Positions 28,574 through 39,231 of a stretch of 53,650 nt of DNA are shown in pieces (position 1 is the stretch's first letter; each line of letters opens with the position of its first letter). Position numbers and translations under genes: made by a program. Source of the DNA: a virus; the IMG/VR virus record IMGVR_UViG_3300035161_000034, positions 1-53,650 of that record; one strand, given 5' to 3'. Below the pieces are notes generated by a model that had not been told where the DNA came from, searched no databases, and was given only the letters and a program-made list of their open reading frames with translations.

Positions 28574-31500
28574 TCCGCCAGCCGCTCTCGTAAAGCTGCC
28601 GTAGGTAGTCCGCTAAACGCCGTCTGCAACCGGTAAGCATCCCGGACACTGGTTGCACCCGGTGTCTGAAGTACTTGAGCCAAGTCCAGCTTGCGCTGTT
28701 GGTTGGTGACGATCCTTGCCAGATCGAAATCACCGTGATCCGGGTTACGGGTCTGGAATGCAATCAACTCCGCTGCCTTGGCGTTAATCGCGTCCCGATC
28801 CCCGGATTCAATAGCTTTCACCATGTCCCGCCCCAGTTCAGTCTTACGCGCCGCCAGCAGTCGTTGCTGCGTGGTGAACGAACGCGCGTTGCGCTGAAAC
28901 TCAGTCTTGATTGCCGGGGTGAAATTAAGGAATTGCGTCATGATCTCCCAGTCCGTGGCGGCGATAGGTAGTTTGTTACCTTTCATGTCCGTATAGCCAT
29001 TCATGAGTAGATCCGGTCCTTTGACAAATCCCTGCAACGCGGCAGGTAGCATCATTGCCATACCCTTGAAAATGTCACCGTCCGCCATCTTCATCGCACC
29101 TACCCCGATATTCGTCATCGCGCCGATGGACGGTCCTAAAGTACTTAGCGCCAATGAGTCTAGTTTATCGGAAAATTCGCGCCGGTCGCGCAGAAATTCA
29201 GACGCAGGTAGTAGATCACCTAACGATAATCGCGTGGATAACGTGGTGCCGGTCAGTGGGTCAATCGCACCGTGGGCAATCATGTTCGCGGCATCCGGCC
29301 CCAACATATCCGACAGGAAGTGGGTAAAGTCAGCGCGAAGTTCGCGTGGATCGTCATCATCGCCCAGTCCGTTATACACCGCTGCAATCGCGGTCATAAA
29401 CGGCAGGCCCATCGCCCCGGCCAGTGTCATCGTCGCGACCATCATACCGGCCAGCGAGCGCCGCGCGGCAATCTTGTCTTCAAGCGATGCATTGCCAAAC
29501 GCCTGTGTCGAAAGATCCACAAGTAGTTGGATCATCTGCATGTTGAATTGCATGAACCCGGTGAACAGCGGCGTCAGCTTACCGAAGATGCCGTTCTTGG
29601 AGAACGCATAGCCCCGGTTGGCCGGGTCGTAGTTGAACTGAGTCCGGTCGATGGTGAACTCGGCAAACCGTGCCGCGTCAAGGACGCGCTGATCGTCGCT
29701 GGCTTCCGGGTTAAGTTTTTTCAGCCGTTCGTATTCCAGATTGAATGCGGCAAGGCCGGTCACCAGCCGGTTCGCGGCTTCGGAGTAATGCGACATCGCA
29801 CCGAACAGTTTGACCGCGACTCCGCTTGACCGCGCGTCCGCGCCCTGTTCCACCCGCGCCAGTCCGTGCGCTTGGGTGAATTCCACCACCCCGGAGTCCA
29901 CCAGAATATGCAGTGCGCGGGTCTGCTGTTTGGACAGCCCGGCCCGGTCAACAATAATGTGGGCGTCAAGTACTCCCTTCCAGCCTTTGCCATCTACCCA
30001 TCCTTGCGACACGGTATCCTTGAGTACTTTGGATATGCTCTGGTACGTGTTGAACATCGTGCTGGCCGTCTTGGTGAAGCCGAACTTGCCGCCAAGCACC
30101 GGCAATGTGGTCTGGAACGGTTGCGCCATATTCGCCACGATGTACGGAATATTGCTTGCCAGAAACATCGAATAGCCTATCGAGGACAGATGGTCCAGTG
30201 TCGGGGTGGACAGCGGCTTCAATGCATTGTTATGGCGTTTCTTGATATGGTTGAACATATCCTGCGCCATTTCCCGGACGCGCGGATCAGCGGTCGGATC
30301 TTGCCGCATCGCCGTGATCTCGGCACGAAACGATTTCAGGGCTTCCATCACCTCCGGCTGTGCGGTATTCTGCGCGACGAAAAACATGTTCGCGCGGGAC
30401 CGCTTCACAAAATTGCGGCGCATATCCAGCGAGTAGCCCGGTGTGCCCTTGCGTCGGGCCAGTGCCTTGCCGCCTGACATTTCCGGCAGCATTTCCACCA
30501 TTGTGCGGCGGATCAACTCCTTGGTCTGTTCGCGGAATTCTTCATCCAGATTGGTGTTGGTGTCGATTTTCACCAGCACGTTTTGCATGAAGCCGACATT
30601 GCTGAAGTCCAGCTTGGAAATGTTTTCCTCGATCTTGCCGCTGGAAACCTTGTCAATATGCCCTGCCGCCTGTAATTGCTTCAGGGCGCGATCCTGCGTC
30701 ACCCAAGACGAGTATGTCTCGAAGCGGTTGAACACATGGTCGGCATCCTCTGACACAAACGCTTCACTGCGCAAGCCGGTTTCTTTAAGCATGGCCTGCA
30801 CCGCCTGCTGCGCTTCCGGGTTTTTCGCGATGTCATACTGCACGAAATAATCCCCATGCCGCCCCAAGTGGAAATACGGCCCTTGCAGGCGGCTGGCACG
30901 GAAGTCGCGCATGTTCTGGATCGTCAGCCGCGCCGGTTCGCCACCGGTATTGATAACCTCGCGTTCCAACTGCGTTACCGCGTTCTTGAAGCGCATGCGG
31001 ACCTTCGCATCGTCACTCACCGCGTCTTGCGGATTGACTTCGCGCCAGCGGTCTTTCGGCACTTCAAAGGTAAACGCGACACTGCGCAACAGCGAGCCGT
31101 ACGTCATTTCCAGATCGCGCTCATTATGCGCGATGGCCTTGTCGTACACCGCCGCAATGCCGGGCTGGTTGTACATCGTCTGCAATTTGTTGTACAACTG
31201 CCGGTTCTTGGATTCGTTCTCGTCGTGCAGCCACGGCTGATTGCGAAACGGCTTGTTCGGATAGATGCCAAGCCGGGTGGATTCGCCAGCCAGTTCATTA
31301 AAGACAGCCTGCGATTTTTCCGGCAACCGCGCCATTTCCTGCTCCCGCGCCGACAGATCCTTGCCATGCTTGGCGACCGTCGCCGACGCCACCCGTTCTG
31401 CGCGGTTCTGTTGGGTGATCGCGTCCTGCACTTCCTGATTGAATATCCGGGCATGGTAGGACGCCAAGAAGTTACCGGTGGAAAGTTCCAGTCCGCGCCG

Positions 31501-34500
31501 GTTCAGCCAACCCGTCACCGCCGGTTTGTAATTGTCCACCGCCTTCGCCAGCGACGACAGTATACCGTCCACCTTGTCCATTGCCTGCGCTGGAGAGGTG
31601 TTAGGTTTGCTGGAGAGCCGGATGTCCGGTGCCAGCGGTGCCGTTGGCCGTTGCGCATTCAAGACCTGACTGTCTGCGGCCAGTCCCGCCTCGGTCGCCC
31701 CGGCGACAATTTCCTCAACGGCGGTATCGGTCAGATTGAAGTTAATGCCGAACACGTCATACAGCCATTGCGATACCGCGTTATAAATCCGTGAAAACAG
31801 ATTCACCGACCGCGCCTCACCCACTTTCGCCATGTCCGCCAGCACTTCCTCGATGGCTGTCAGTTTCAGCGTCATCGGACTGTTCTGCAAGGCGGTGCGC
31901 GCTTCACCCGTGCGGCTGTTCAACAGATCGGCCTGATATTGTTTCACACGGTCACGTACCAACTGGTTGCGGTCATAAATATCCAGCAGGGCGCGGTTCA
32001 TGCGGCTACCGAATACGGTGCGCAAACCCTTATGCGCGGCTTCGTGCAGTGCGACAAATACCGCCTCACGCGGCGAATGAATATTCTCAGCCAGCAGCCA
32101 GATTTGATCCTGTTGACCTGTGGCATCGCGACTTAAGAACATGCCGCGCGTCAGGTGCCCTTTGTCGATATTTGCAACCAATTCCTGTCCGGCCTTGGGC
32201 AACTGGTCAACCGATTCGGCAATGCGAATCACCGGCCCACCTTTACGCTGCAACGGGGTGATGGCCTCAAGTATCTGCGACCGCGACAACGGTTGTTTTG
32301 GATCGGCGGGATCAGCAATCCCGACCCCGGATCGCAGATCGGGAATCGTATTTAACCGGGTTGATTCCATCGCCGCGCGGTGTGCGGCCACCACATCGCC
32401 ACCCTGTTCAAAATCCGCACTCGGGCGGGTGTATTCATTCAGCAATGACTCACGCAATTCAATCGTGTCAACGGCGTTCTGCACCATCTCCGCCGGGGGT
32501 GTATTGTCGATCAGCCCGGCATTGATCGCATGGCTCACTACATCCGGGTGGCTCTGAATGATCTCAACCAGTGCTTGTTCCTGCTGCGGAGTCAGTTCTT
32601 TCACCAGCCGCTTTAACAGGTTGTCGGATACCCCCGGCACCAGCGATTGTTCTTCATGATGAAAACGAAAGTTATCCTGTGGCCGGGTGCGCAGCACCAG
32701 CCGGGTCGATTCCGTAACCGGGATCTTAGCCAGAATTTTCTCGCGTAATACATCGGTCATCAGCCCGGCCTGCTTGATCTTCAGCTTGGCACTGATCGCG
32801 TTCAGATCCGGTCGTCCGGCCACTGCGACAATCTGCTGTGCGGTTTCCGTATGCAGGCCATCAGTCACGGCGCGTTTAACGATTTCAGCCTGTGCGCGGC
32901 GCACCAGTTTTTCCCGGTTGTTAATCGCTTTAACTTCCATCGCAGCGATAATGCGTTCAACATCCGCATCGGATTGCGTGGCAAGATCCTCAACCACCAG
33001 TGCATCAGCCCCGGATTTAATATCCGCGACGAATTCCGCCACTTCTTCATTGGTCAATTCAGATGTCAACTGCGGTGCGGTTGCAACCGTTTTCAAACGC
33101 GGTTGTGGCTGACGGCTCTGCGCCAATAACTGCAAGGTCTTGGCATTGGTCAGTACGGATGAATAACCGGTGCCTTCGGTCTGCATCTCGGCAATCAGGG
33201 GCAGCGTGGCATAATTCTGCGGTTTGCGTACCCCGGCACCGGTAGCTACACGGTCAAGATCCTTACGAGGGAGTTTCAACAACTGGTCGGTATCCTGCAC
33301 ATTGACCATGCCCAGTCCCGGCGCATCGACAAAACGCGATTTCACCAGATTGACCAGTGTTGGCGGGGTGATCTGCCGTTTTGCCTGCTCAATGACGAGC
33401 AGGGACGTTCCCGGTTGAACCCCGGTGTTTTCCGCCGTTTCCGTGTTTTCTTCCGAAGCCTGATTTGGATTCGGCAATAAACGGCTATCGGTATACAGAT
33501 CGGCAGGGGTTAATCCTTCCAGAAAATTACGCGGTGCCGACGTTGACTCCTGCCCGGCTTGCTGCTGTGACTTCGGCTCACGCCTGAGCGTATCCCCCCG
33601 GATCGCCTCGGTTTTCAGCCGCGCTCCGACCGTCACTTCAATAATCTTATCGGCAATTTGCTGCTTGGTATCCCGACTGGTTACATGGATGTCCAACGCC
33701 TTCGCCAGCTTGACATGATCCTGCTTGGTCTTGACTTCACCGGCCAGCAAGGTTCGAGCGGCATCTCGGTCAGCGGCATTCGTCAGGCGTTCGGGCAATG
33801 CCCCAGTGCCCAAGTTTGCCTCGGTTTGCTTGTCGTTGATTTCATTGACATTCTCAACGCCCAAGTTTGCCTCAGTTTGCCCGGTGACAGGCGGTGCCTT
33901 ATCATCCGTATCCGATTCGCCAAGGGCGGCGGCAATCGCCTCGCCTTGCGTCGGGGTCGAATCTTCATTGGTGCTAAAGTCAATCGGGCCGGTATCACCT
34001 TCCACGGGTGGTTCGGTCGATGCGACCAGTTTTTCAATCAGCGTGTCACGGGTATCCTTGGCTTTGACATCAATGCCGTTATCACGGCCATACTTAAACA
34101 GCGCCGCCTTCTTCAGCGAGCGATCTGCCTTCATGTCGGTCACGCTTGCCGGAACCGTCTTTCCGTTAATCTCAAAGTTCGGGATGACTTCATCCTCGAT
34201 CAACCCCGAATTTTCGGGTGCTTGAGGCGCTCGTTCTTCAACCTGTGTTTGTGGTATGCCCTGCGCGGCTAACGGCTCTGCTTCGACCGTTGCGTCAACT
34301 TCAACCGTCGGCAGCGGTGTTTCACGACTGGCCGGTATTCGTGGTGCTTTTGGCACCCCTTCCAGTTTCGGCAACGGGGCTTTTTCCTCACGGTTCAGCG
34401 CAATCTCACTGTCCGGCAGCAGTGGTGCCACCTCAGTCAGGTCCAGATCCGGCAGGAAGTCACCCCGCGCGGCCAACGCCTCCCGCGTCAACTCACCCGT

Positions 34501-36177
34501 CGGCTCCTGAATACTTGCACTTGCGGCCAGTGCCTCGGCAATCTGCCGGTCCTCCCGGCTTATGGGTTGTGCTTCGCCGGTCAACTGCGCCAGTACCCGC
34601 CGTGCAACGTCCGCGTTATCCGGGTTATTGCGGTTCTTGGCAAATTGCTCGATGGTCGCATTTAAGCCGCTGATCCGTTCTTCGTCGGTCGCCGCATTGA
34701 GATTCTTTTTGATCCGGGCCAGTGCCTGCTTGGACGGCTGCAACACATCATCTTCGACCGTTACTGCATTCTGAATCAAGGCATCCACGCGGTTCTTGTT
34801 GGCATCCTGCACGGCTGTCCGTACCTGCTCAAGTCGGGCTTCTTCCGCCGCGCGTAATACTGAGGTATCCCCGGCCTTGCGGCGCAAGCCAAAGATCAGA
34901 TCCGCATCCGATACACCCTCGACATCCAAGCCGACCTGACGTGCCGCTGCCTGCAACGTGGCGCGATTGGCCGACCCGATCACCGACGGCGGCAAGGTTT
35001 CAATCAGGTTACCGTCATCGTCAGTACGGCCATAGGTATTAACCCCTTCAACAATCCGCGCGACTTTCTTGTCATCCACATCGGTAGGCGCTTTAGCCGG
35101 TTGCGGCACTGCCGGTTCCGATGTTTCCGCCGCTTTTTCCCGTTCAGCCGCCGCCAGTTCATTGCGCCGCTGCTCAGCTTTCTCCATCCGCGCTTCGCGG
35201 GTGGCATTCACCTGCCCGGTCACACCGCCAATCGTGCCACCCACAGCAGCACCGATCACCGCACCTTCTACGGCGGATTCAAGCGCATTGACCAGCAGGT
35301 TGTCCAGTTTTGCCGCCGACGGATCGACAAAGGTGCCAGTGGTCAGATCCTGTGCGATGGACTCCAGCGCCGATTGTGAAAATTCCTGCACCGCTTCGCG
35401 CCCGGCCCCTTTCGTACCGGCCTTCAACAGCCCGGTTGACGCGGTGACCGATTCGTCAAACACACCCCCCGCCGATCCTTTCAACAGCCGACCGGCAAGG
35501 GCTGAGCCGCCCAACGTCGCCAAGGCGTTACCAGTCGCACCGGTCAGCATGGCTTGACCTTTCAGTTCACTACGGGCCTGTGCATCGCGTTCATTGTCCG
35601 GCAAACCGTCATACTTCGCGTACGCATCGCGGAATGCCTGCGAGGTCTGCAACAGGTTCGCGGTCGAACGGTTCTCGATACTGGACGCCTGATTCGATGC
35701 ACCGCCTGCCGCAGACAGCCCGGCTTCGGTTGCAACCGAGCCTGCACCCAGTCCAATCGCCCCGCGCGTGGCTGCACGAATGCCTAAACCGCCGACACCG
35801 GCGGCTGCGGTACTGGGCAGCGCCCTTGCGCCTTGGATCGCGAGAAACCGCGACAATGGGACATCCCCGCCAAATCCGAACACGCCAACATCGCCGATGC
35901 CCGAATCAAACGCCTGTTGACCTGCCGGAGATAGCGAGGCTGTCCGTTCTTGAACTGCCTGCTGGTGCTTCTGGCGGAATTCCTGTCCAATCCGTTCCAG
36001 CGGTCTGCTGCCGCTGGCGGCACCAATCGCCTCGGGGATTGCACCCAGTGAGCCGACCAGTTCCTGTGCGCCGGACAGGGCTGACTTGCCGACATCCGAT
36101 AACGTGATGCCGTTATCGCGGCGGCGTGGTTGAAATTCCGGTAACGGAGCAAAGAACTGACTGGTATCAATCGCCAT
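28564..36177 (-). CDS. Giant internal virion / DNA-ejection protein (PLxRFG-like), with zincin-like motif
   Basis: 2537 aa. Residues ~75-320 hold Gly/Ala-rich hydrophobic segments (AAAGVGGLGIRAATRGAIGLGAGSV; GAVIGAAVGGTIGG) suited to membrane insertion. Between ~690 and ~1130 are repeated short SAP/Rho-N-like helical units (GIDVKAKDTRDTLIEKL; LDIHVTSRDTKQQIADKI; LREKILAKI). HEAAH at 1378-1382 fits a zinc-peptidase motif. The C-terminal third (SIGYSMFLASNIPYIVANMAQPF, FGKLTPLFTGFMQFNMQMIQLL) resembles large phage polyvalent proteins ejected with the DNA. Probably forms or uses a channel through the host envelope. Polymerase motifs of N4-type virion RNA polymerase were not found. Confidence 0.75.
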   Translation of the reverse strand: MAIDTSQFFAPLPEFQPRRRDNGITLSDVGKSALSGAQELVGSLGAIPEAIGAASGSRPLERIGQEFRQKHQQAVQERTASLSPAGQQAFDSGIGDVGVFGFGGDVPLSRFLAIQGARALPSTAAAGVGGLGIRAATRGAIGLGAGSVATEAGLSAAGGASNQASSIENRSTANLLQTSQAFRDAYAKYDGLPDNERDAQARSELKGQAMLTGATGNALATLGGSALAGRLLKGSAGGVFDESVTASTGLLKAGTKGAGREAVQEFSQSALESIAQDLTTGTFVDPSAAKLDNLLVNALESAVEGAVIGAAVGGTIGGVTGQVNATREARMEKAEQRRNELAAAEREKAAETSEPAVPQPAKAPTDVDDKKVARIVEGVNTYGRTDDDGNLIETLPPSVIGSANRATLQAAARQVGLDVEGVSDADLIFGLRRKAGDTSVLRAAEEARLEQVRTAVQDANKNRVDALIQNAVTVEDDVLQPSKQALARIKKNLNAATDEERISGLNATIEQFAKNRNNPDNADVARRVLAQLTGEAQPISREDRQIAEALAASASIQEPTGELTREALAARGDFLPDLDLTEVAPLLPDSEIALNREEKAPLPKLEGVPKAPRIPASRETPLPTVEVDATVEAEPLAAQGIPQTQVEERAPQAPENSGLIEDEVIPNFEINGKTVPASVTDMKADRSLKKAALFKYGRDNGIDVKAKDTRDTLIEKLVASTEPPVEGDTGPIDFSTNEDSTPTQGEAIAAALGESDTDDKAPPVTGQTEANLGVENVNEINDKQTEANLGTGALPERLTNAADRDAARTLLAGEVKTKQDHVKLAKALDIHVTSRDTKQQIADKIIEVTVGARLKTEAIRGDTLRREPKSQQQAGQESTSAPRNFLEGLTPADLYTDSRLLPNPNQASEENTETAENTGVQPGTSLLVIEQAKRQITPPTLVNLVKSRFVDAPGLGMVNVQDTDQLLKLPRKDLDRVATGAGVRKPQNYATLPLIAEMQTEGTGYSSVLTNAKTLQLLAQSRQPQPRLKTVATAPQLTSELTNEEVAEFVADIKSGADALVVEDLATQSDADVERIIAAMEVKAINNREKLVRRAQAEIVKRAVTDGLHTETAQQIVAVAGRPDLNAISAKLKIKQAGLMTDVLREKILAKIPVTESTRLVLRTRPQDNFRFHHEEQSLVPGVSDNLLKRLVKELTPQQEQALVEIIQSHPDVVSHAINAGLIDNTPPAEMVQNAVDTIELRESLLNEYTRPSADFEQGGDVVAAHRAAMESTRLNTIPDLRSGVGIADPADPKQPLSRSQILEAITPLQRKGGPVIRIAESVDQLPKAGQELVANIDKGHLTRGMFLSRDATGQQDQIWLLAENIHSPREAVFVALHEAAHKGLRTVFGSRMNRALLDIYDRNQLVRDRVKQYQADLLNSRTGEARTALQNSPMTLKLTAIEEVLADMAKVGEARSVNLFSRIYNAVSQWLYDVFGINFNLTDTAVEEIVAGATEAGLAADSQVLNAQRPTAPLAPDIRLSSKPNTSPAQAMDKVDGILSSLAKAVDNYKPAVTGWLNRRGLELSTGNFLASYHARIFNQEVQDAITQQNRAERVASATVAKHGKDLSAREQEMARLPEKSQAVFNELAGESTRLGIYPNKPFRNQPWLHDENESKNRQLYNKLQTMYNQPGIAAVYDKAIAHNERDLEMTYGSLLRSVAFTFEVPKDRWREVNPQDAVSDDAKVRMRFKNAVTQLEREVINTGGEPARLTIQNMRDFRASRLQGPYFHLGRHGDYFVQYDIAKNPEAQQAVQAMLKETGLRSEAFVSEDADHVFNRFETYSSWVTQDRALKQLQAAGHIDKVSSGKIEENISKLDFSNVGFMQNVLVKIDTNTNLDEEFREQTKELIRRTMVEMLPEMSGGKALARRKGTPGYSLDMRRNFVKRSRANMFFVAQNTAQPEVMEALKSFRAEITAMRQDPTADPRVREMAQDMFNHIKKRHNNALKPLSTPTLDHLSSIGYSMFLASNIPYIVANMAQPFQTTLPVLGGKFGFTKTASTMFNTYQSISKVLKDTVSQGWVDGKGWKGVLDAHIIVDRAGLSKQQTRALHILVDSGVVEFTQAHGLARVEQGADARSSGVAVKLFGAMSHYSEAANRLVTGLAAFNLEYERLKKLNPEASDDQRVLDAARFAEFTIDRTQFNYDPANRGYAFSKNGIFGKLTPLFTGFMQFNMQMIQLLVDLSTQAFGNASLEDKIAARRSLAGMMVATMTLAGAMGLPFMTAIAAVYNGLGDDDDPRELRADFTHFLSDMLGPDAANMIAHGAIDPLTGTTLSTRLSLGDLLPASEFLRDRREFSDKLDSLALSTLGPSIGAMTNIGVGAMKMADGDIFKGMAMMLPAALQGFVKGPDLLMNGYTDMKGNKLPIAATDWEIMTQFLNFTPAIKTEFQRNARSFTTQQRLLAARKTELGRDMVKAIESGDRDAINAKAAELIAFQTRNPDHGDFDLARIVTNQQRKLDLAQVLQTPGATSVRDAYRLQTAFSGLPTAALRERLAEGR

Positions 36178-36180
36178 GTT

Positions 36181-37191
36181 TTATTGACCTTGATTCTGTA
36201 ATCGCTGAAACTGTAGTAACTGGTTAGGCTGCAACCCGGCAGTAAAGGCACGTAACACATCCTGATCTTCCGGCGTCCCTTGGCCTGCTTGAACACGTCG
36301 GATAACATCCGCAATGATCTGCTCTTGCAGCGTCGGCGGATTTGTGACTGCCTGTGCTTTTTGTATTGCTTCCGGCAATGACAGCCCTTCCACCCCGGTA
36401 TAATGATTGATTAACTGTTCACCAATGGATTGCTTTCCACCCGTTGCCGAGATCCGCGCCGCATCCCGCAATCCTTGCGCCTTGATGTCCTGCGCCAGTG
36501 CTTCAACACCGCCTGCCCGTTGTACCCGCTCCAGTCCTTCCAGTACGCCCGGTTGCAGGGATTCAATGGTAAATTCGCCATCCTGCCCCGGCCCTGCCCG
36601 GTCAAACAGCTTGAAGCTGCGGTTCATGCCCCGGATCACTTCCACCCCTTTACCATCCTGTATATCCTTCAGCACGGCGGCAAGACGGTTCGGCTGTGCC
36701 GGTTGCCCGGTTGCTGCACCGCGTGGTTGTGCGGCATTACCCTGACCGGCGGCACCTTTTTTGATACCAGATCGCTGATCAACCGCACTCGCCGCGTCAG
36801 CCGCATCCAGCCGGTCCTTATGGCGGCGGAAAAGTTCCTGCGCCTGCACCTGCTGATCTTTGGTTACCTGTGATGCTTGCACTGCCGGTACAACATTTTC
36901 TGTACCGAACACACCCCGAACAACGCCTTTACTGACATCTTTCAAGGCATTAATGCCGGTAATCTGATTAAACCCCTCAACCAGATTCAGTGTATCCTGC
37001 GGGAATCGACGAATTCCTTGACCAATCGCTTCACCAAGCTGCCCGGTGGTTGTCGTCGCAACTTTTCTCGCTGCGTTAGCGACAAGGTTGTCCGGGTTGT
37101 ACGCTTCAGACAAAGGTTTCGTGAGTCGTTGACCGAGTGGCAGCAGATTTTCATCCATGCGCTTTTGCAGTTCTGTTCGTTCGTCAGTCAT
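36181..37191 (-). CDS. Putative internal virion protein, 336 aa
   Basis: Largely helical with Gln/Ala-rich linkers (DRLDAADAASAVDQRSGIKKGAAGQGNAAQPRGAATGQPAQPNRL, residues ~130-175). Last residues LLQFQRLQNQGQ. No recognised domain. It lies immediately before the giant ejection-protein gene (3 bases) and overlaps the preceding gene in an ATGA; such partners are usually co-ejected or act as a chaperone. Role inferred from position only. Confidence 0.6.
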   Translation of the reverse strand: MTDERTELQKRMDENLLPLGQRLTKPLSEAYNPDNLVANAARKVATTTTGQLGEAIGQGIRRFPQDTLNLVEGFNQITGINALKDVSKGVVRGVFGTENVVPAVQASQVTKDQQVQAQELFRRHKDRLDAADAASAVDQRSGIKKGAAGQGNAAQPRGAATGQPAQPNRLAAVLKDIQDGKGVEVIRGMNRSFKLFDRAGPGQDGEFTIESLQPGVLEGLERVQRAGGVEALAQDIKAQGLRDAARISATGGKQSIGEQLINHYTGVEGLSLPEAIQKAQAVTNPPTLQEQIIADVIRRVQAGQGTPEDQDVLRAFTAGLQPNQLLQFQRLQNQGQ

Positions 37192-37451
37192 ACGGTTTCA
37201 TCCTCATTCAGATTGGTATCCAGCAGCGTTGAATTGCGCACCGCACCACGGCGTGAACGACGAAACGGTCTGCCGGTTGCCGGATCGAGCGCGACACGCA
37301 CCTCGTCGGTCGGTTGATCGACCAGTCCGAGGCGGGTTTTCAGACTCTGCTGCGCGTTAATTACATCAGTGACGACCCCTGCGCGAAGATTGCGGCGCAG
37401 CCTTCGTTGACTGTCTCTGACCTGTTGTGCGACGGGTATGCCTAAAGCCAT
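37188..37451 (-). CDS. Small basic structural-region protein, 87 aa
   Basis: Basic helical N-terminus (VAQQVRDSQRRLRRNLRAGVVTDVINAQQSLKTRLGL) then ALDPATGRPFRRSRRGAVRN. No family recognised. Sits one base after the stop of the coiled-coil protein and overlaps the next gene, so is translated as part of the late block. Confidence 0.6.
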   Translation of the reverse strand: MALGIPVAQQVRDSQRRLRRNLRAGVVTDVINAQQSLKTRLGLVDQPTDEVRVALDPATGRPFRRSRRGAVRNSTLLDTNLNEDETV

Positions 37452-37452
37452 G

Positions 37453-39231
37453 TTATAAACTCACTACTAAGGTGTTGGTAAAGGAATTCGACCACGCCTC
37501 GATACTGCGTGCTTCTTTCAGATGCGTGGTGTTATGCGAGGTGTTGAACGCGGTCGAATTCGACGTCGATTCGGACGTGCTGTTATTGTTGCTGATCGAA
37601 TGCTTGCTGATTTCCGCAGCCGCCAACTGTCCGTCAATCTGCCCTTTCTGCCGTTCGTTGGCCTGTTGAATATTTGACGCGGCGACAATCGTACGGGCAC
37701 GGGCCAAGATGGACTGCGCGGTAATGCTGGAACACAACAGATCAACATCGGCGCTGATCATTTCACCCTTGGCGGCAAGCCCGGCAATATCGCCGAGCGC
37801 ATCAAGGCGCACACTCTCAACATCGACATGCGCGGCAATCGCCGCCGTATCTGCCGCTATCTGCGCGGCCTCCGCCGCAATGACCGACACAAACGCATCC
37901 ACCTCTGCCGCCAGTACTTCCGCCGGGAACAACGCATTCACATTGACATCCGCTTCCAGTTGCGCGATCTGTGCGCGGACGACCGCCCCGTACGCATCCC
38001 CCTGCGCCCGGTACGCCTGCGCTTCAGCAACATAGGCATCCACTTTCAGCCCTTCAGCGGCGACCTGCGCCCCGTACGCCTGCTGTGCAATATCGTCGGC
38101 TTCGACGGTTGCCTTGTATGCTTCCAGCCGCCCTTTAAACACATCCAGCCGTGCAGTGTTGACTTCGGCCTGCGCTTTCGCGGCTTCCACCTGTGCGCGG
38201 AACACTTCGACCTGCGCGTTAATGCCTTCCAGCCGTCCCAAGTACACCTTAACCTGACTCTCGTTCAGTTTCGCTACCACCTGCAAGGCTTCCAGTTCGG
38301 CGCGGTAAACCTCCAGCTTCGCCAGTTCCGCTTCCAGTTGCACCATGAAAATCTCGGCACGGACCCGGAACACCTGTGCGTCCACTTCATACAGGCTGAC
38401 TTCCGCGTTAAACAGTTTCACCGCCAGCTCTACCGCTGCGGCACGGCCTTCCAGTTCGCGCTGCTGATACTTGGCATGATTGTCGATGCGCATGGATTCA
38501 AACTTCAGAATCGCATCTACCGCCGCGCGGAAGTTTTCCTGCTTCAGCCGCGCGATTTCGATCTTGACTTCCCGGTCGAGCGACTGTTCTTTCATCATCC
38601 GTGCATGCAGGGCGCGTTGTGCGAAGTCGATTACGACCGCCTGCGGCACCTTCAGACCGCGCGATTTCACCACCTGCGTGACCCGGCTGACCATGCTGTT
38701 ATACAGTTCATCCTGACGGCTCCGGGCGCGGTTCCAGATCGCGTCCTGCACGTCGATCACCACACCCGTCGAATCATTCTCGACAAACTCCAGCAGCCGG
38801 GTTTCAATGTCCTGACTCAGTTGCGTGGTCAGATCCGCGTTCACCCAGTCAAACGTCGCATCCGGGGCATCCGGCAGCGTCGGCGCTGTCGCGTCAAACG
38901 ACGGCAGGTTCAACGTCGGCGCAGTCGGCAGATCCAGTGACCGGATCGTCGGCACCGGCGGCAGCGTGAAGTCCGGGGCGACCGGAATTTCGATCACCGA
39001 TAAGCCCGGCTCTGCTGGTAATGATGGCCGGACAATATCCGGGATGGTGATACTGGACAGCATCGGGCGGGTAACATTGAAGTCCGGCACCGTGCCAATA
39101 CTCAATGGCGTCACGTCGCCCAGTTCCGGGCGGGTCGGTGCGACCGGAAAGGTTGGCGTCAGACATTGAATACTGTCAGCAATATCCGGTAATGTAATAT
39201 TTGCAGGTGTTATTTGCGCATTGCAAGTCAT
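37453..39231 (-). CDS. Long coiled-coil virion protein, paralogue of its neighbour
   Basis: 592 aa. Residues ~15-120 are a proline-rich beta region with spaced IPD, PxLP and FxLPxxP elements. Residues ~130-480 are almost continuous heptad-like helix (AQVEVFRAQVEAAKAQAEVNTARLDVFKGRLEAYKATVEA; YVAEAQAYRAQGDAYGAVVRAQIAQLEADV). The tail is Ser/Asn-rich (ISNNNSTSESTSNSTAFNTSHN). Domain order is the same as in the 39228-41054 protein. A long helical fibre or tail rod is likely. ATG overlaps the neighbour's stop (ATGA). Confidence 0.65.
   Translation of the reverse strand: MTCNAQITPANITLPDIADSIQCLTPTFPVAPTRPELGDVTPLSIGTVPDFNVTRPMLSSITIPDIVRPSLPAEPGLSVIEIPVAPDFTLPPVPTIRSLDLPTAPTLNLPSFDATAPTLPDAPDATFDWVNADLTTQLSQDIETRLLEFVENDSTGVVIDVQDAIWNRARSRQDELYNSMVSRVTQVVKSRGLKVPQAVVIDFAQRALHARMMKEQSLDREVKIEIARLKQENFRAAVDAILKFESMRIDNHAKYQQRELEGRAAAVELAVKLFNAEVSLYEVDAQVFRVRAEIFMVQLEAELAKLEVYRAELEALQVVAKLNESQVKVYLGRLEGINAQVEVFRAQVEAAKAQAEVNTARLDVFKGRLEAYKATVEADDIAQQAYGAQVAAEGLKVDAYVAEAQAYRAQGDAYGAVVRAQIAQLEADVNVNALFPAEVLAAEVDAFVSVIAAEAAQIAADTAAIAAHVDVESVRLDALGDIAGLAAKGEMISADVDLLCSSITAQSILARARTIVAASNIQQANERQKGQIDGQLAAAEISKHSISNNNSTSESTSNSTAFNTSHNTTHLKEARSIEAWSNSFTNTLVVSL

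Noticed and set aside
28564-36177. N4-type virion RNA polymerase
   Set aside because: Size and capsid family suggested it, but T7/N4 polymerase catalytic motifs were not found by reading the protein.
37828-38940. Long + strand open frame opposite the coiled-coil gene
   Set aside because: His/Arg/Phe-rich product typical of a shadow frame of helix-coding DNA.
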